Of a stretch of DNA of 64,000 nucleotides, positions 1 to 8,952 are shown one piece after another. The first letter of the stretch is position 1. Every line of letters begins with the position of its first letter. A program made the position numbers and the translations under genes. The notes beneath the pieces are model-generated. The model worked only from the letters and a program-made list of their open reading frames with translations, was not told where the DNA came from and did not search any database. The DNA is from Silvimonas soli (GTDB taxonomy: Bacteria > Pseudomonadota > Gammaproteobacteria > Burkholderiales > Chitinibacteraceae): contig NZ_CP106736.1 of NCBI RefSeq assembly GCF_030035605.1, forward strand, positions 682,001 to 746,000, in the 5' to 3' direction.

Positions 1-1029
1 GGATGACTCCACCACGCCCGGCACCGCCTGACTCCAGCGCGACACGCCGTGTGGCAAGGCTTGCAGCAAGTCGATAACCTGGCGGCTGGCCTGCCCGGAC
101 AGACCGTGTTCGGCCAGCGCGGGCTCCACGCTCAGTTTCACGCCTTCATCCACCCGCGCCAGTTCACGGCTCAGGCGTTGTTGCCAGCGACGCACCACGG
201 CTTGAATCTGGTCACTCTCGGCTTCCGGCACAGCCAGCACGGCAAATGCTTCACGCGGCAGCGCGTTGCGTAACGTACCACCTTCAAATGACACCAGACG
301 CGAGGCGCACCGAGCCAGCAAGTCATTGATAACACGTGCCAGAATACGGTTGGCGTTGCCACGTTCCAGATGGATATCCACGCCGGAATGGCCGCCGCGC
401 AAACCTTTGATCGCCAGCTTGATCACTTGCATGCCAGCTGGAATCGGCTCTTGTGCCAACGGGCGACTAACGGTCACGTCCACACCACCGGCACAGCCCA
501 CGTACAACTCGCCCCAGTCTTCGGTATCCAGATTCAACAGCATCTGGCCGGTCAGCCAGCCGGGCTTGAGGCCCTGCACGCCGCTCATGCCGGCCTCTTC
601 ATCCACCGTCAGCAGGACTTCAATCGGACCATGTTCGATGTCTTTGCTTTCCAGCACGGCCAGACCAGCGGCCACGCCGATGCCGTTGTCCGCGCCCAGC
701 GTAGTGCCATCGGCTTTAACCCAGCCATCTTCTACACGCGGACGAATCGGATCATTAAAAAAGTCGTGAGCGGTATCTGCATTTTTTTGCGTGACCATAT
801 CCAGGTGGCCCTGCAACACAACCGTCTGGCGATCTTCAAAGCCAGGCGTCGCCGGTTTGCGGATCAGCAAATTGCCGGTTCCATCCACCTCATGCGCCAG
901 CCCCTGCGCCGCGGCCCAGGCACGCAAATGATCGCGCAAAGCGGCTTCATGTTTGGAAGGACGGGGAAAACTGCATAAGGTCTGGAAATGACGCCACAAC
1001 AGCGCCGGTTGCAATTGCGACAACGGCAT
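1..1029 (-). CDS. pepD: Cytosol non-specific dipeptidase (Xaa-His dipeptidase), 3' end outside the window
   Basis: M20-family metallodipeptidase that hydrolyses a broad range of dipeptides in the cytosol. The 343 codons visible carry the family's metal site in order: HLDMV (His75, Asp77), ADNGIGVA with the bridging Asp at about 114, and DEEAG with catalytic and metal Glu at 144-145. The ATG at 1029 begins MPLSQLQPALLW, which matches the usual short PepD N-terminus. The family is about 485 residues long, so roughly 140 C-terminal residues lie beyond the left edge. No frameshift is seen in the visible part. The identification is strong; only the missing end is uncertain. Confidence 0.93.
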   Translation of the reverse strand, partial: MPLSQLQPALLWRHFQTLCSFPRPSKHEAALRDHLRAWAAAQGLAHEVDGTGNLLIRKPATPGFEDRQTVVLQGHLDMVTQKNADTAHDFFNDPIRPRVEDGWVKADGTTLGADNGIGVAAGLAVLESKDIEHGPIEVLLTVDEEAGMSGVQGLKPGWLTGQMLLNLDTEDWGELYVGCAGGVDVTVSRPLAQEPIPAGMQVIKLAIKGLRGGHSGVDIHLERGNANRILARVINDLLARCASRLVSFEGGTLRNALPREAFAVLAVPEAESDQIQAVVRRWQQRLSRELARVDEGVKLSVEPALAEHGLSGQASRQVIDLLQALPHGVSRWSQAVPGVVESS

Positions 1030-1114
1030 ATTCAAAATTCCTGATTCAACTGATTCAATAGCTGGATAAAACCGAAGGCTGCGATGTTACCCGTGGTGGG
1101 GCTGTGCTGACAGT

Positions 1115-1157
1115 AAAAAAGCTCACCCCAAACCGCCTGGCGGCCCGCAAGTGAGCT
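1115..1157 (-). terminator. Intrinsic terminator after the DUF4124 gene
   Basis: On the minus strand, AGCTCAC and GTGAGCT arms close a GC-rich inner hairpin and are followed by a run of six T. It lies just downstream of the DUF4124 gene that ends at 1189. Confidence 0.7.
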
Positions 1158-1188
1158 GACGCGTAAATTCGCAAACGGTTCCAGCCAA

Positions 1189-1638
1189 TCAGGGAGACAA
1201 ACGCCGACCCCGCAATGGATTGACCACCGGTGGTCCATATAACCCCCGCAGGTTTCGGGGGGAACAAAACGCCGAGTCATAGCCAGGATTGTCTACATTG
1301 CAGTTAACGCCGGCCGGCAGATTGGGGTCCGGTGTGGGCTGGGGCAAATTGTCTGCTGGAACATCTTGCCTTGCCTGAGCCACCGGCTCTGGCGGGGCTG
1401 GGGTCGGAATTGGCGTCGGGGTAGGCTTGATGCCTTCAATGGTCGTCACCGAGCCCGCTGCATATGGCAATTGCTTTTGCCCTTTGCACGGCATTTCGCC
1501 GTAACTGACCCGGCCCTGATCATCCACACATTTGTATACCTGGGCCTGGCCAGAGGCCGCCGCACCCAGCAAAACACAGGCGAGTGCGTAGCTGGCCAGA
1601 TTCGGCATACCATTCCGGTTCTGAGGGCCAGCCCTCAT
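1189..1638 (-). CDS. Secreted DUF4124-domain protein with a proline-rich middle
   Basis: Small exported protein of unknown function. From the chosen ATG (1638) it is 149 residues with a signal peptide that has arginines early, a hydrophobic core (ALACVLLGAA) and an ASGQAQ cleavage region. The DUF4124 signature VYKCVDDQGRVSYGEMPC follows, then a Pro/Thr-rich linker (PTPTPIPTP) and a cysteine-containing tail. An AAAGG sequence lies 10 bases upstream of this ATG. An internal ATG at 1608 is possible but would remove the basic n-region. DUF4124 proteins are common in the beta- and gammaproteobacterial envelope, but their role is not established. It is divergent from the SDR gene. Confidence 0.75.
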   Translation of the reverse strand: MRAGPQNRNGMPNLASYALACVLLGAAASGQAQVYKCVDDQGRVSYGEMPCKGQKQLPYAAGSVTTIEGIKPTPTPIPTPAPPEPVAQARQDVPADNLPQPTPDPNLPAGVNCNVDNPGYDSAFCSPRNLRGLYGPPVVNPLRGRRLSP

Positions 1639-1717
1639 CGTGCGTGCACCTTTGTCCATTGCCGCGGTCCATCCTGTTGTCTGCTTTGAATCTTCGTTAA
1701 CAACACACGGGGTTGTC

Positions 1718-2398
1718 ATGAACACTGTATTCGTTACTGGTGGAGGCCGTGGCATAGGTCTTGAATTCATCACCCAGTTCTTGCAAGACGACTGGCGCGT
1801 CATTGCCACTGCCAGAACCATAACACCCGCGCTGGCCAAACTGCAGACCCGCTACCCAGACCAGTTGCGCGTGTTACTGCTTGATATCACTGATTGGCCC
1901 AAAGTCGCGGCGCTGGGGCAAACGATTGCCGACGAGCGGATTGATTTGCTGATCAATAACGCTGGTTTTTATGGCGGCGAGCGCCAACAACTCGGGCGCA
2001 CCGATGTCGCTATCTGGCTGCAGACGCTGGCCGCCGATACCATCGCCCCGATCAAAGTGGTGGAAGCCTTGCTATCGCACCTAAAACCCGGCGCAAAAAT
2101 TGCCACGCTCAGCAGCAAGATGGGCAGCATTGAAGACAACCACTCCGGCGGCGCGTATCACTATCGCAGCGCCAAAGCCGGGCTCAACGCTGCGCTGAAA
2201 AGCCTGGCACTGGATCTGGCTCCGCGGCATACGGTTATCCTGCTGCATCCTGGCTGGGTACAAACCGATATGGGCGGCCCGGGCGCCTCGGTGACCGCAG
2301 CCGAATCCGTGGCCGGTATGCGGCGGGTTATTCACCAGACACAGCCCAGCGAAAGCGGCAACTTTTTCAATTACGACGGCACGCCGATTCCCTGGTAG
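1718..2398 (+). CDS. Short-chain dehydrogenase/reductase (C-factor-like)
   Basis: Classical SDR oxidoreductase of 226 residues. The Rossmann glycine motif TGGGRGIG is at the N-terminus, followed by INNAG, and the catalytic Ser (ATLSSKMGS) with YRSAK (Tyr and Lys four residues apart) lies near 150-155. The length and LSSKMGSIED context resemble the CsgA/C-factor-like SDRs. The substrate cannot be read from the sequence. The ATG at 1718 directly precedes the nucleotide-binding motif, and a longer in-frame extension upstream lacks family similarity. A strong terminator follows the stop codon. Confidence 0.88.
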   Translation: MNTVFVTGGGRGIGLEFITQFLQDDWRVIATARTITPALAKLQTRYPDQLRVLLLDITDWPKVAALGQTIADERIDLLINNAGFYGGERQQLGRTDVAIWLQTLAADTIAPIKVVEALLSHLKPGAKIATLSSKMGSIEDNHSGGAYHYRSAKAGLNAALKSLALDLAPRHTVILLHPGWVQTDMGGPGASVTAAESVAGMRRVIHQTQPSESGNFFNYDGTPIPW

Positions 2399-2430
2399 GG
2401 ACGCCTGGCGGGGCCGACGCGAATAAAAAA

Positions 2431-2458
2431 AGCCGGATGCAAGAGCGTCCGGCTTTTG
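2431..2458 (+). terminator. Intrinsic terminator after the SDR gene
   Basis: AGCCGGA and TCCGGCT arms enclose a ten-base loop and are followed by TTTTGTTT. An A-run precedes the stem, so it may work in both directions. Confidence 0.85.
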
Positions 2459-2550
2459 TTTACAGGTGATGATGACTGAATGCTGCCTCAGTCCCGCTCA
2501 GGAGGGTGTACTTTAGCTTCGTTCACTATGACTGCCTCGAAGGCCTCACT

Positions 2551-2576
2551 GGATCCCCGACTGCGCGGGGATGACG
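2551..2576. repeat. Short palindromic repeat unit (ATCCCCG/CGGGGAT)
   Basis: Imperfect palindrome with ATCCCCG and CGGGGAT arms around a short core, followed by GACGAA. It resembles the small dispersed palindromes seen between genes in many proteobacteria. Only one copy was noticed in this window. Confidence 0.4.
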
Positions 2577-2614
2577 AACCAGGAAGGCATGCAGCGCCTC
2601 ACTCCTCGTCGCCC

Positions 2615-2929
2615 TCAGTATTTGCGGGTCAATATCCACTGTGCCAGTTGCTTGGCTTCCGCATCACTCACCGCATTGGGCGGCATTGGCACGGCGCCCC
2701 AAGTACCCTGGCTGCCGTTTTTGATCTTGCCTGCCAGCATGTCTGCCGCGCCCTTCTGGGTTTTGAACTTGGCCGCCACGTCCTTCCAGGCAGGGCCGAC
2801 CAGCTTGCTATCCAGCGCATGACAGGCAAAGCAGTTTTTGCTCTTGGCCAGGTCTTGTGGGTCCACGGCAAGCGCAGGCGTGGCCAGCGCGAACAAAACA
2901 AGGGAAACAAGCGCACTGCGGATCAGCAT
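2615..2929 (-). CDS. Periplasmic class I cytochrome c (c551/c5-like)
   Basis: Small electron carrier exported to the periplasm. The protein is 104 residues: a signal peptide ending at about residue 21 (ATPALA), the heme-binding CFACH motif near 42-46, and a probable axial Met in VPMPPN near the C-terminus, which is the arrangement of bacterial cytochrome c551/c5. The ATG at 2929 has an AAGGA ribosome-binding site seven bases upstream, so the longer frame that starts further upstream is rejected. No oxidase or reductase gene is adjacent, so its redox partner is unknown. Confidence 0.92.
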   Translation of the reverse strand: MLIRSALVSLVLFALATPALAVDPQDLAKSKNCFACHALDSKLVGPAWKDVAAKFKTQKGAADMLAGKIKNGSQGTWGAVPMPPNAVSDAEAKQLAQWILTRKY

Positions 2930-3213
2930 GGTGATTCCTTTTACCCGGCACGGCACGGGCGGTTTCAGGGTTAAACTAAAGGGCTTGATACTGGATAAAC
3001 GCCACTGCAGCCTCTTGCGCCGCAGTTTAGAGGCTACGGGTTAAAGATCAACCCGAGCTCAATATCAAAAAAATTGTGATGTACTGACAAATTACGCAGG
3101 TGCAGGCTAAAACAGCAGTTATAGCTGCACTTTGACCCCGATCAGTATGCGATTGTACTGATTGAATGGATGTCGCTACCAAACCTGCGACCGGAACCAG
3201 CCCCGGGTAAACC

Positions 3214-4608
3214 ATGGATTACTTTCCCCTGTTTTTGGACCTTCACCAGCAACGCAGCCTGATTGTGGGCGGCGGTGAAGTCGCGTTACGCAAAGCCCGC
3301 ATGCTGCTGGCCGCTGGCACGCAGTTACACGTCATTGCGCCCGATCTGGTCGCGGAACTGGCGCAATTTGCGGCTGAAGACAAAATCATGCACACGGCAC
3401 GTACTTTCCTGGCCGACGATGTGATCGGCCACCGCGTTGTGATCGCCGCCACCAATGATCGCGCGGTCAATCGCCTGGTGTTCGATGCCTGTGAGCAACG
3501 TGGCATTCTGGTCAACGTGGTGGATGACCCGGCGCTGTGCCGATTTATTGTGCCGTCCATGGTTGATCGCTCGCCTTTGCAGATTGCCATCTCCACCGGC
3601 GGCCAGGCCCCGGTGCTGGCCCGCTTGATCCGTGCGCGCATCGAAGCATGGTTGCCCCACGGCTACGGCACGCTGGCCAGGCTGGCGGGTAATTTGCGTG
3701 ATGCCGTAAAACAGAAATTTGGTGATGACGAACGTGCGCGCCGGCGCTTTTGGGAAGTCGCACTGGACGGACCCGCAGCAGAACGCGCGCTGGCCGGTGA
3801 TGAGGTTGGTGCCACGCAAAGCCTGCAAACCACGCTGGCAGCAGCCGACAGCGCCAGCCTGCAACAAGGCGCGGTGTACCTGGTCGGCGCCGGTCCGGGC
3901 AATCCGGATTTGCTCACTTTCCGGGCTTTACGGTTGATGCAGAAAGCCGATGTGGTGCTTTACGACAATCTGGTCTCTCCGGCGATTCTGGAACTAGTCC
4001 GGCGCGATGCCGAACGCATTTACGTGGGCAAGAAAGCCGACAACCACGCGCTGCCGCAAGAAGAAATCAATCGCCTGCTGGTCAAGCTGGCGCAGCAAGG
4101 CAAAACCGTGCTGCGGCTGAAAGGGGGCGATCCGTTCATCTTTGGTCGTGGCGGTGAAGAGATCGAAGAACTGGCCGAAAACGGCGTGAGCTTTGAAGTG
4201 GTGCCAGGGATTACCTCGGCCGCCGGCGCATCGTGCTACGCCGGGATTCCGCTGACCCACCGTGATTACGCGCAGTCGGTGACGTTTGTCACCGGCCACC
4301 GCCGCGCTGGCGAAATTGAACTGGACTGGCCACGCTTGACCAACCCCAACGAGACCATCGTGATTTACATGGGCGTCAAACAGGCACCCCGCATTTGCGA
4401 GCAACTGATTGCCCACGGCCGCACCGCGGATACGCCCGTTGCCATCGTGCAGCAGGCCACCACGCCGCAGCAGAAAACAGTGATTGGCACCTTGAGTACC
4501 CTGCCCCATTTGATTGAAGCCGCAGGCATCAAGCCGCCTGCCCTCATCATCGTGGGGAACGTGGTTACGCTGGCGGATAAGCTGGCCTGGCGCAAGAGCC
4601 AAGCTTGA
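3214..4608 (+). CDS. cysG: Siroheme synthase (trifunctional CysG)
   Basis: Multifunctional enzyme that turns uroporphyrinogen III into siroheme, the cofactor of sulfite and nitrite reductases. The 464 residues show the complete fusion. Residues 1-115 are the NAD-dependent precorrin-2 dehydrogenase/ferrochelatase domain with IVGGGEVALRKA. A dimerisation/helical segment with the conserved ISTGGQAPVLARLIR follows. The C-terminal SAM-dependent uroporphyrinogen methyltransferase has VGAGPGNPDLLT, LRLKGGDPFIFGRGGEE and the PGITSAAGA loop. The start is MDYFPLFLDL, as in family members. It is a single gene here, but functionally linked to the sulfonate-sulfur genes at 17-21 kb. Confidence 0.97.
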   Translation: MDYFPLFLDLHQQRSLIVGGGEVALRKARMLLAAGTQLHVIAPDLVAELAQFAAEDKIMHTARTFLADDVIGHRVVIAATNDRAVNRLVFDACEQRGILVNVVDDPALCRFIVPSMVDRSPLQIAISTGGQAPVLARLIRARIEAWLPHGYGTLARLAGNLRDAVKQKFGDDERARRRFWEVALDGPAAERALAGDEVGATQSLQTTLAAADSASLQQGAVYLVGAGPGNPDLLTFRALRLMQKADVVLYDNLVSPAILELVRRDAERIYVGKKADNHALPQEEINRLLVKLAQQGKTVLRLKGGDPFIFGRGGEEIEELAENGVSFEVVPGITSAAGASCYAGIPLTHRDYAQSVTFVTGHRRAGEIELDWPRLTNPNETIVIYMGVKQAPRICEQLIAHGRTADTPVAIVQQATTPQQKTVIGTLSTLPHLIEAAGIKPPALIIVGNVVTLADKLAWRKSQA

Positions 4609-4693
4609 AGAATACAAGAGCAGCTTGAAGTGGGATAAGCAACACCGCACCGCCCTTTCGATCTTAAAATTTAACTTATTTCAGTGACTTGCA

Positions 4694-5053
4694 ATGGACT
4701 TTGTCTTTCTTTCTCAAAATGTTGATCAGACAAGACCGCTGCTTTATCTCTGGGAAATTATTGATCTGGATACAGGAAAATTGCTGCACAGCTATGTAGG
4801 AAAAGCGAAGGGCGGCAGCAGCCGACCGCTAAAGCACTATCGTAGGAATGTCGCAAATCTATTGGCGAACAAGCCATATCGTAAAGGCAGTCCAGATGGA
4901 TTTCGTGCATCGCATAGGGCTCTGGCCCAAGCAGTGACGACCGGGCATCGTATCGTGCTAACGTTGCTGTACAACGTTGATATTGAAAAAATCAATGAAG
5001 CAGAGAGCCGGGAAATATTGAAGCGGCAGCCAGATTTGAATGCGATGCCGTGA
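4694..5053 (+). CDS. Small orphan protein with a GIY-YIG nuclease-like pattern
   Basis: Hypothetical protein of 119 residues in a visibly lower-GC interval. The sequence shows LYLWEI at 17-22 and SYVGKA at 33-38, spaced like the GIY and YIG strands, then Arg44 and His48 in an RxxxH arrangement, and a late acidic helix NEAESREI (Glu102/Glu104). This order resembles the GIY-YIG nuclease fold, but the first motif is divergent. There is no convincing ribosome-binding site and no partner gene. It sits alone between cysG and clpB, which together with its composition suggests acquisition by transfer. Whether it cleaves nucleic acid is unknown. Confidence 0.6.
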   Translation: MDFVFLSQNVDQTRPLLYLWEIIDLDTGKLLHSYVGKAKGGSSRPLKHYRRNVANLLANKPYRKGSPDGFRASHRALAQAVTTGHRIVLTLLYNVDIEKINEAESREILKRQPDLNAMP

Positions 5054-5157
5054 CTATATTTGATAGCCTGCATAACGTGCCCACAACCCCTTTCCTATCA
5101 ACAACTTTTCAATACTGCCCCGCCTTTCAGCGGAAAAAAATTCCGCATCACGCCGCG

Positions 5158-5185
5158 CTTGAAATGAGGTTATTGGTGCCCATCT
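5158..5185 (+). promoter_or_regulatory. Sigma-32 (heat-shock) promoter of clpB
   Basis: CTTGAAA at 5158-5164 and GCCCATCT at 5178-5185 are separated by 13 bases. This matches the sigma-32 consensus (CTTGAA, then CCCCATNT) closely. The -10 ends 35 bases before the clpB start. Confidence 0.8.
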
Positions 5186-5219
5186 TTTGTGCAATAACGC
5201 ACATTTACAGAGGGCCACC

Positions 5220-7799
5220 ATGCGCTTTGACAAACTCACAACCAAATTTCAGCAAGCCTTCGCTGACGCCCAAAGCATGGCGCTCGGCAACGACAACAGC
5301 TATATCGAGCCACAGCATTTGCTGCTGGCCTTGCTCAACGACAATGAATCTGGCGTCGGCGCCCTGCTCGCCCGCGCTGGTGCCAATGTGCAGCCGCTCA
5401 AGCAAGCGCTGCAAGAGTCGATTGATCGTCTGCCCAAGGTGGAAGGCAACGGCGGCGAAATCACCGTCTCGCGAGATCTGTCCAACCTGCTGAACCTGAC
5501 CGACAAAACCGCCAGCAAACGCGGCGATCAGTTTATCTCCAGTGATTCGTTCATCCTGGCGCTGGCTGATGACAAGAGCGATGCAGCCAAACTGCTCAAG
5601 CAACAAGGTGGCAACAAGAAAGCCATTGAAGCGGCGATTGATGCCGTGCGCGGCGGCGGTTCGGTGGATAGTGCCGACGCTGAACAGAACCGCGAAGCGC
5701 TCAATAAATACTGTCTGGATCTGACCGAGCGCGCCCGCCAAGGCAAGCTGGACCCAGTCATTGGCCGCGATGACGAAATCCGTCGCGCCATTCAGGTTCT
5801 GCAACGCCGCACCAAGAACAACCCGGTGTTGATCGGTGAGCCCGGCGTAGGCAAGACCGCCATTGTGGAAGGCCTGGCGCAACGGATCATCGAAGGCGAA
5901 GTTCCCGATTCGCTCAAGCACAAGCGCTTGCTGGTGCTGGACCTCGCGTCCCTGCTGGCTGGCGCAAAGTATCGCGGCGAGTTTGAAGAGCGCCTGAAAG
6001 CCGTGCTGAACGAACTGGCGAAAGATGAAGGCTCGACGATTATCTTTATCGATGAGCTGCACACGCTGGTTGGCGCTGGTAAAGCAGAAGGTGCAATGGA
6101 CGCGGGCAATATGCTCAAGCCCGCGCTGGCTCGCGGCGAGCTGCATTGCATTGGCGCGACCACGCTGGATGAATACCGTAAATACATAGAGAAAGACGCC
6201 GCGCTGGAACGGCGCTTCCAGAAAGTGCTGGTCGATGAACCGAGCGTGGAAGACACCATCGCCATCCTGCGCGGACTGCAGGAGAAATATGAGATTCACC
6301 ACGGGGTGGAGATCACCGACCCGGCGATTGTGGCGGCAGCCGAACTGAGCCACCGCTATATCACCGACCGCTTCTTGCCCGACAAAGCAATCGACTTGAT
6401 CGATGAAGCTGCGGCCAAGATCAAGATGGAAATCGACTCCAAACCGGAGTCGATGGACAAGCTCGACCGCCGTATCATCCAGCTCAAGATTGAACGCGAA
6501 GCCGTCAAAAAAGAGAAAGACGAAGCCTCTCGCCGTCGCCTGGCGCTAATCGAAGACGAGATCGGCACCTTGGGTAAGGAATACTCGGATCTGGAAGAAA
6601 TCTGGAAAGCCGAGAAAGCCGCCGTGCTGGGTAGCCAGTCGATTCGTGAGGAGCTTGAACAGGTCAAGCTAGCCATGGATGCCGCCCGCCGCCGGGGCGA
6701 GTGGGACAAAGCGTCCGAGTTGCAATACGGCAAGCTGCCCGAGCTTGAGGCGCAGTTGAAGGTCGCCGAAGCAGCCGAAGGCCAGGATAAGCCAAATCGT
6801 TTGTTGCGCACGCAAGTAGGCGCGGAAGAAATTGCCGAGGTGGTCAGCCGCTCGACCGGCATTCCGGTCAGCCGCATGATGCAAGGCGAGCGCGACAAGC
6901 TGCTGGGCATGGAAGACGTGCTGCACAAACGCGTGATCGGCCAGAACGAAGCCGTGCGACTGGTTTCCGACGCCATCCGCCGTTCGCGCTCTGGCTTGGC
7001 CGACCCGAACCGGCCTTATGGTTCGTTTCTGTTCCTCGGGCCAACTGGTGTCGGTAAAACCGAGCTGACCAAATCGCTGGCCGAGTTCCTGTTTGATGCG
7101 GAAGATCATTTGATCCGCATCGACATGAGCGAGTTCATGGAGAAACACTCGGTGGCGCGCTTGATTGGGGCGCCGCCGGGATACGTCGGTTACGAAGAAG
7201 GCGGTTATCTGACCGAGGCCGTGCGGCGCAAACCGTACAGCGTGATCTTGCTGGACGAAGTCGAAAAGGCGCATCCGGATGTGTTCAACATCTTGCTGCA
7301 AGTGCTCGACGATGGCCGCCTGACCGATGGCCAGGGCCGCACGGTGGACTTCAAAAACACGGTGATCGTGATGACGTCCAACCTGGGCTCGCAACAAATC
7401 CAGGCGATGGCGGAAAACGATTACCAGGTGGTGAAGCTGGCGGTGATGGCTGAGGTCAAATTGCACTTCCGGCCCGAGTTTGTGAACCGGATTGACGAGG
7501 TGGTGGTGTTCCACGCGCTCGACCAATTGCAGATTCGCAATATCGCCCGGGTACAGCTAGACAGACTGCAACAGCGGTTGGCGCAAATGGAGATGGGCTT
7601 GGTAGTGAGCGATGCGGCGCTGGACATGATCGCCGATGCCGGATTCGATCCGGTGTATGGTGCGCGCCCACTAAAACGGGCGATCCAGACCGATATCGAA
7701 AACCCGCTGGCCAAAAAGCTGTTGAGTGGCGAGTTTGGGGCCAAAGACACCATCGCCGTGGATATAGACAACGGCAGCATGGTGTTCAGTAAACGCTGA
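5220..7799 (+). CDS. clpB: ATP-dependent disaggregase ClpB
   Basis: Hexameric AAA+ disaggregase that works with DnaK to resolubilise aggregated proteins in the cytosol. From the ATG at 5220 it is 859 residues, the family's normal length. It begins MRFDKLTTKF, and the Clp N-terminal repeats cover about 1-150. NBD1 has Walker A GEPGVGKT at 206-213, and the coiled-coil middle domain covers about 410-530. NBD2 has GPTGVGKT near 605 and ends with the D2 small domain (PVYGARPLKRAIQ). An AGAGGG ribosome-binding site precedes the start. A heat-shock promoter lies upstream and a tetraloop terminator downstream, so it is probably monocistronic. Confidence 0.98.
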   Translation: MRFDKLTTKFQQAFADAQSMALGNDNSYIEPQHLLLALLNDNESGVGALLARAGANVQPLKQALQESIDRLPKVEGNGGEITVSRDLSNLLNLTDKTASKRGDQFISSDSFILALADDKSDAAKLLKQQGGNKKAIEAAIDAVRGGGSVDSADAEQNREALNKYCLDLTERARQGKLDPVIGRDDEIRRAIQVLQRRTKNNPVLIGEPGVGKTAIVEGLAQRIIEGEVPDSLKHKRLLVLDLASLLAGAKYRGEFEERLKAVLNELAKDEGSTIIFIDELHTLVGAGKAEGAMDAGNMLKPALARGELHCIGATTLDEYRKYIEKDAALERRFQKVLVDEPSVEDTIAILRGLQEKYEIHHGVEITDPAIVAAAELSHRYITDRFLPDKAIDLIDEAAAKIKMEIDSKPESMDKLDRRIIQLKIEREAVKKEKDEASRRRLALIEDEIGTLGKEYSDLEEIWKAEKAAVLGSQSIREELEQVKLAMDAARRRGEWDKASELQYGKLPELEAQLKVAEAAEGQDKPNRLLRTQVGAEEIAEVVSRSTGIPVSRMMQGERDKLLGMEDVLHKRVIGQNEAVRLVSDAIRRSRSGLADPNRPYGSFLFLGPTGVGKTELTKSLAEFLFDAEDHLIRIDMSEFMEKHSVARLIGAPPGYVGYEEGGYLTEAVRRKPYSVILLDEVEKAHPDVFNILLQVLDDGRLTDGQGRTVDFKNTVIVMTSNLGSQQIQAMAENDYQVVKLAVMAEVKLHFRPEFVNRIDEVVVFHALDQLQIRNIARVQLDRLQQRLAQMEMGLVVSDAALDMIADAGFDPVYGARPLKRAIQTDIENPLAKKLLSGEFGAKDTIAVDIDNGSMVFSKR

Positions 7800-7820
7800 T
7801 CCAGCATCTTCGACAGCATC

Positions 7821-7851
7821 AAAAAAGACCCGCTTCGGCGGGTCTTTTTTT
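7821..7851 (+). terminator. Intrinsic terminator of clpB
   Basis: GACCCGC and GCGGGTC arms with a TTCG tetraloop are extended by A/T pairing and followed by seven T. Confidence 0.95.
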
Positions 7852-7988
7852 ATCCATTTTTTTCTCTTTGATTACAAGAACGTCAAGCGACTATTGCCAA
7901 CACTTTTGCCCAAGTAACGACGCGACATCAAGCCAGCATCTTTATATGATGAGCTATTGAAAGCTTCATCTCCAGCTCAGGAGGCCGC

Positions 7989-8411
7989 ATGTCTACCGTT
8001 CTCATTCCAGTCGATGGCTCGCCGCAAGCGTTACGCGCTGTTCAGGCGGCGCTGGCGTTCAGCAATACCGAAAAATTTACCCGCGTCGTACTACTCAATG
8101 TGCAACCACCATTGCAAGGCCGGGTACGGGCGCTGATCAGCGAAGACCGTTTGTACGCCATTGCCCGTGATGAAGCCCGCAAGGCCATGGCAGCGGCCAT
8201 TGATCTGGTGCAGCGGGCCGGAGTCATCCTGGAGCAACGCTTGATGATCGGGCCGGTGGCCGAAACCGTGATCGAAACCAGCCACAAAGTCGACGCCAGC
8301 CAGATATTCATGGGCACGCGCGGTCGTGGCGCGGCAGCGGCACTCTTGCTGGGCTCGGTGGCGGGCAAAGTGGTTCATCTGGCCGATGTACCGGTCACGC
8401 TGGTGAACTGA
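7989..8411 (+). CDS. Universal stress protein (UspA family), first of a tandem pair
   Basis: Cytosolic UspA-family protein of 140 residues, a class linked to survival under stress. The N-terminal VLIPVDGS strand and the C-terminal ATP-binding signature G-2x-G-9x-GS (MGTRGRGAAAALLLGS) are intact, so an ATP-binding form is expected. A CAGGAGG ribosome-binding site precedes the ATG. The next gene is a paralog 26 bases downstream, so the two probably form one operon. The specific stress cannot be inferred. Confidence 0.93.
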   Translation: MSTVLIPVDGSPQALRAVQAALAFSNTEKFTRVVLLNVQPPLQGRVRALISEDRLYAIARDEARKAMAAAIDLVQRAGVILEQRLMIGPVAETVIETSHKVDASQIFMGTRGRGAAAALLLGSVAGKVVHLADVPVTLVN

Positions 8412-8437
8412 TCGCTATCGACCAAGGAGCAACTCTT

Positions 8438-8872
8438 ATGGCAAATATGAATATTCTGGTTCCAGTCGATGGCTCGGATAACGCCCAGCGCGCACTGGAA
8501 CATGCAGCTAGTCTGGTGACACATAACCCCAATCTGGCACTGCGTCTCTTGAATGTGCAGCAACCGGGTCTGTATGCCTCGGTGCTGGAAGGCATCGAAG
8601 GCATGGAACCGATGACCCAACTGCTGCACCAGCAAGGCGAAGAAGTATTGGCGCCCTATATCGAATGGCTCAATGCCAAAGGGGTCGCCTTCTCCACGCG
8701 AGTGCGTCTGGGCAAACCGTTCAGCGTGATCTGCGAACAGGCTTCGCACCACGATTGCCAGCGAGTGGTGATGGGCACGCGTGGTAACGAAGGATTGGAT
8801 CGCTTCATGCTCGGCTCAGTTGCAGCGCAAGTGGCCGCGACGGCACCGGTACCCGTCACGCTGATCAAGTAA
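8438..8872 (+). CDS. Universal stress protein (UspA family), second of a tandem pair
   Basis: UspA-family protein of 144 residues with the N-terminal ILVPVDGS and the nucleotide-binding pattern MGTRGNEGLDRFMLGS. It follows its paralog by 26 bases with an AAGGAG site before the ATG. The two proteins share the fold motifs but differ widely in the middle helices, so the duplication is not recent. An inverted repeat that may end the transcript lies just after the gene. Confidence 0.93.
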   Translation: MANMNILVPVDGSDNAQRALEHAASLVTHNPNLALRLLNVQQPGLYASVLEGIEGMEPMTQLLHQQGEEVLAPYIEWLNAKGVAFSTRVRLGKPFSVICEQASHHDCQRVVMGTRGNEGLDRFMLGSVAAQVAATAPVPVTLIK

Positions 8873-8884
8873 CACCCACATCAT

Positions 8885-8943
8885 CGGCCGTTTGACCGGG
8901 TTTATGCTTCTCGGGTAGCGTATGCGTTTACCCCAAACGGCCG
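8885..8943 (+). repeat. Inverted repeat after the usp pair, possible terminator
   Basis: CGGCCGTTTG and CAAACGGCCG are exact inverted arms about 40 bases apart, with a smaller GGGTA/TACCC stem between them. No T-run follows, so an intrinsic terminator is doubtful. The right arm ends nine bases before the next start codon. Confidence 0.4.
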
Positions 8944-8952
8944 TGTCCTTAC

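Noticed and set aside
5205..6353. A long frame antisense to the first third of clpB
   Set aside because: ClpB is complete and certain on the other strand; no signal supports an antisense gene.
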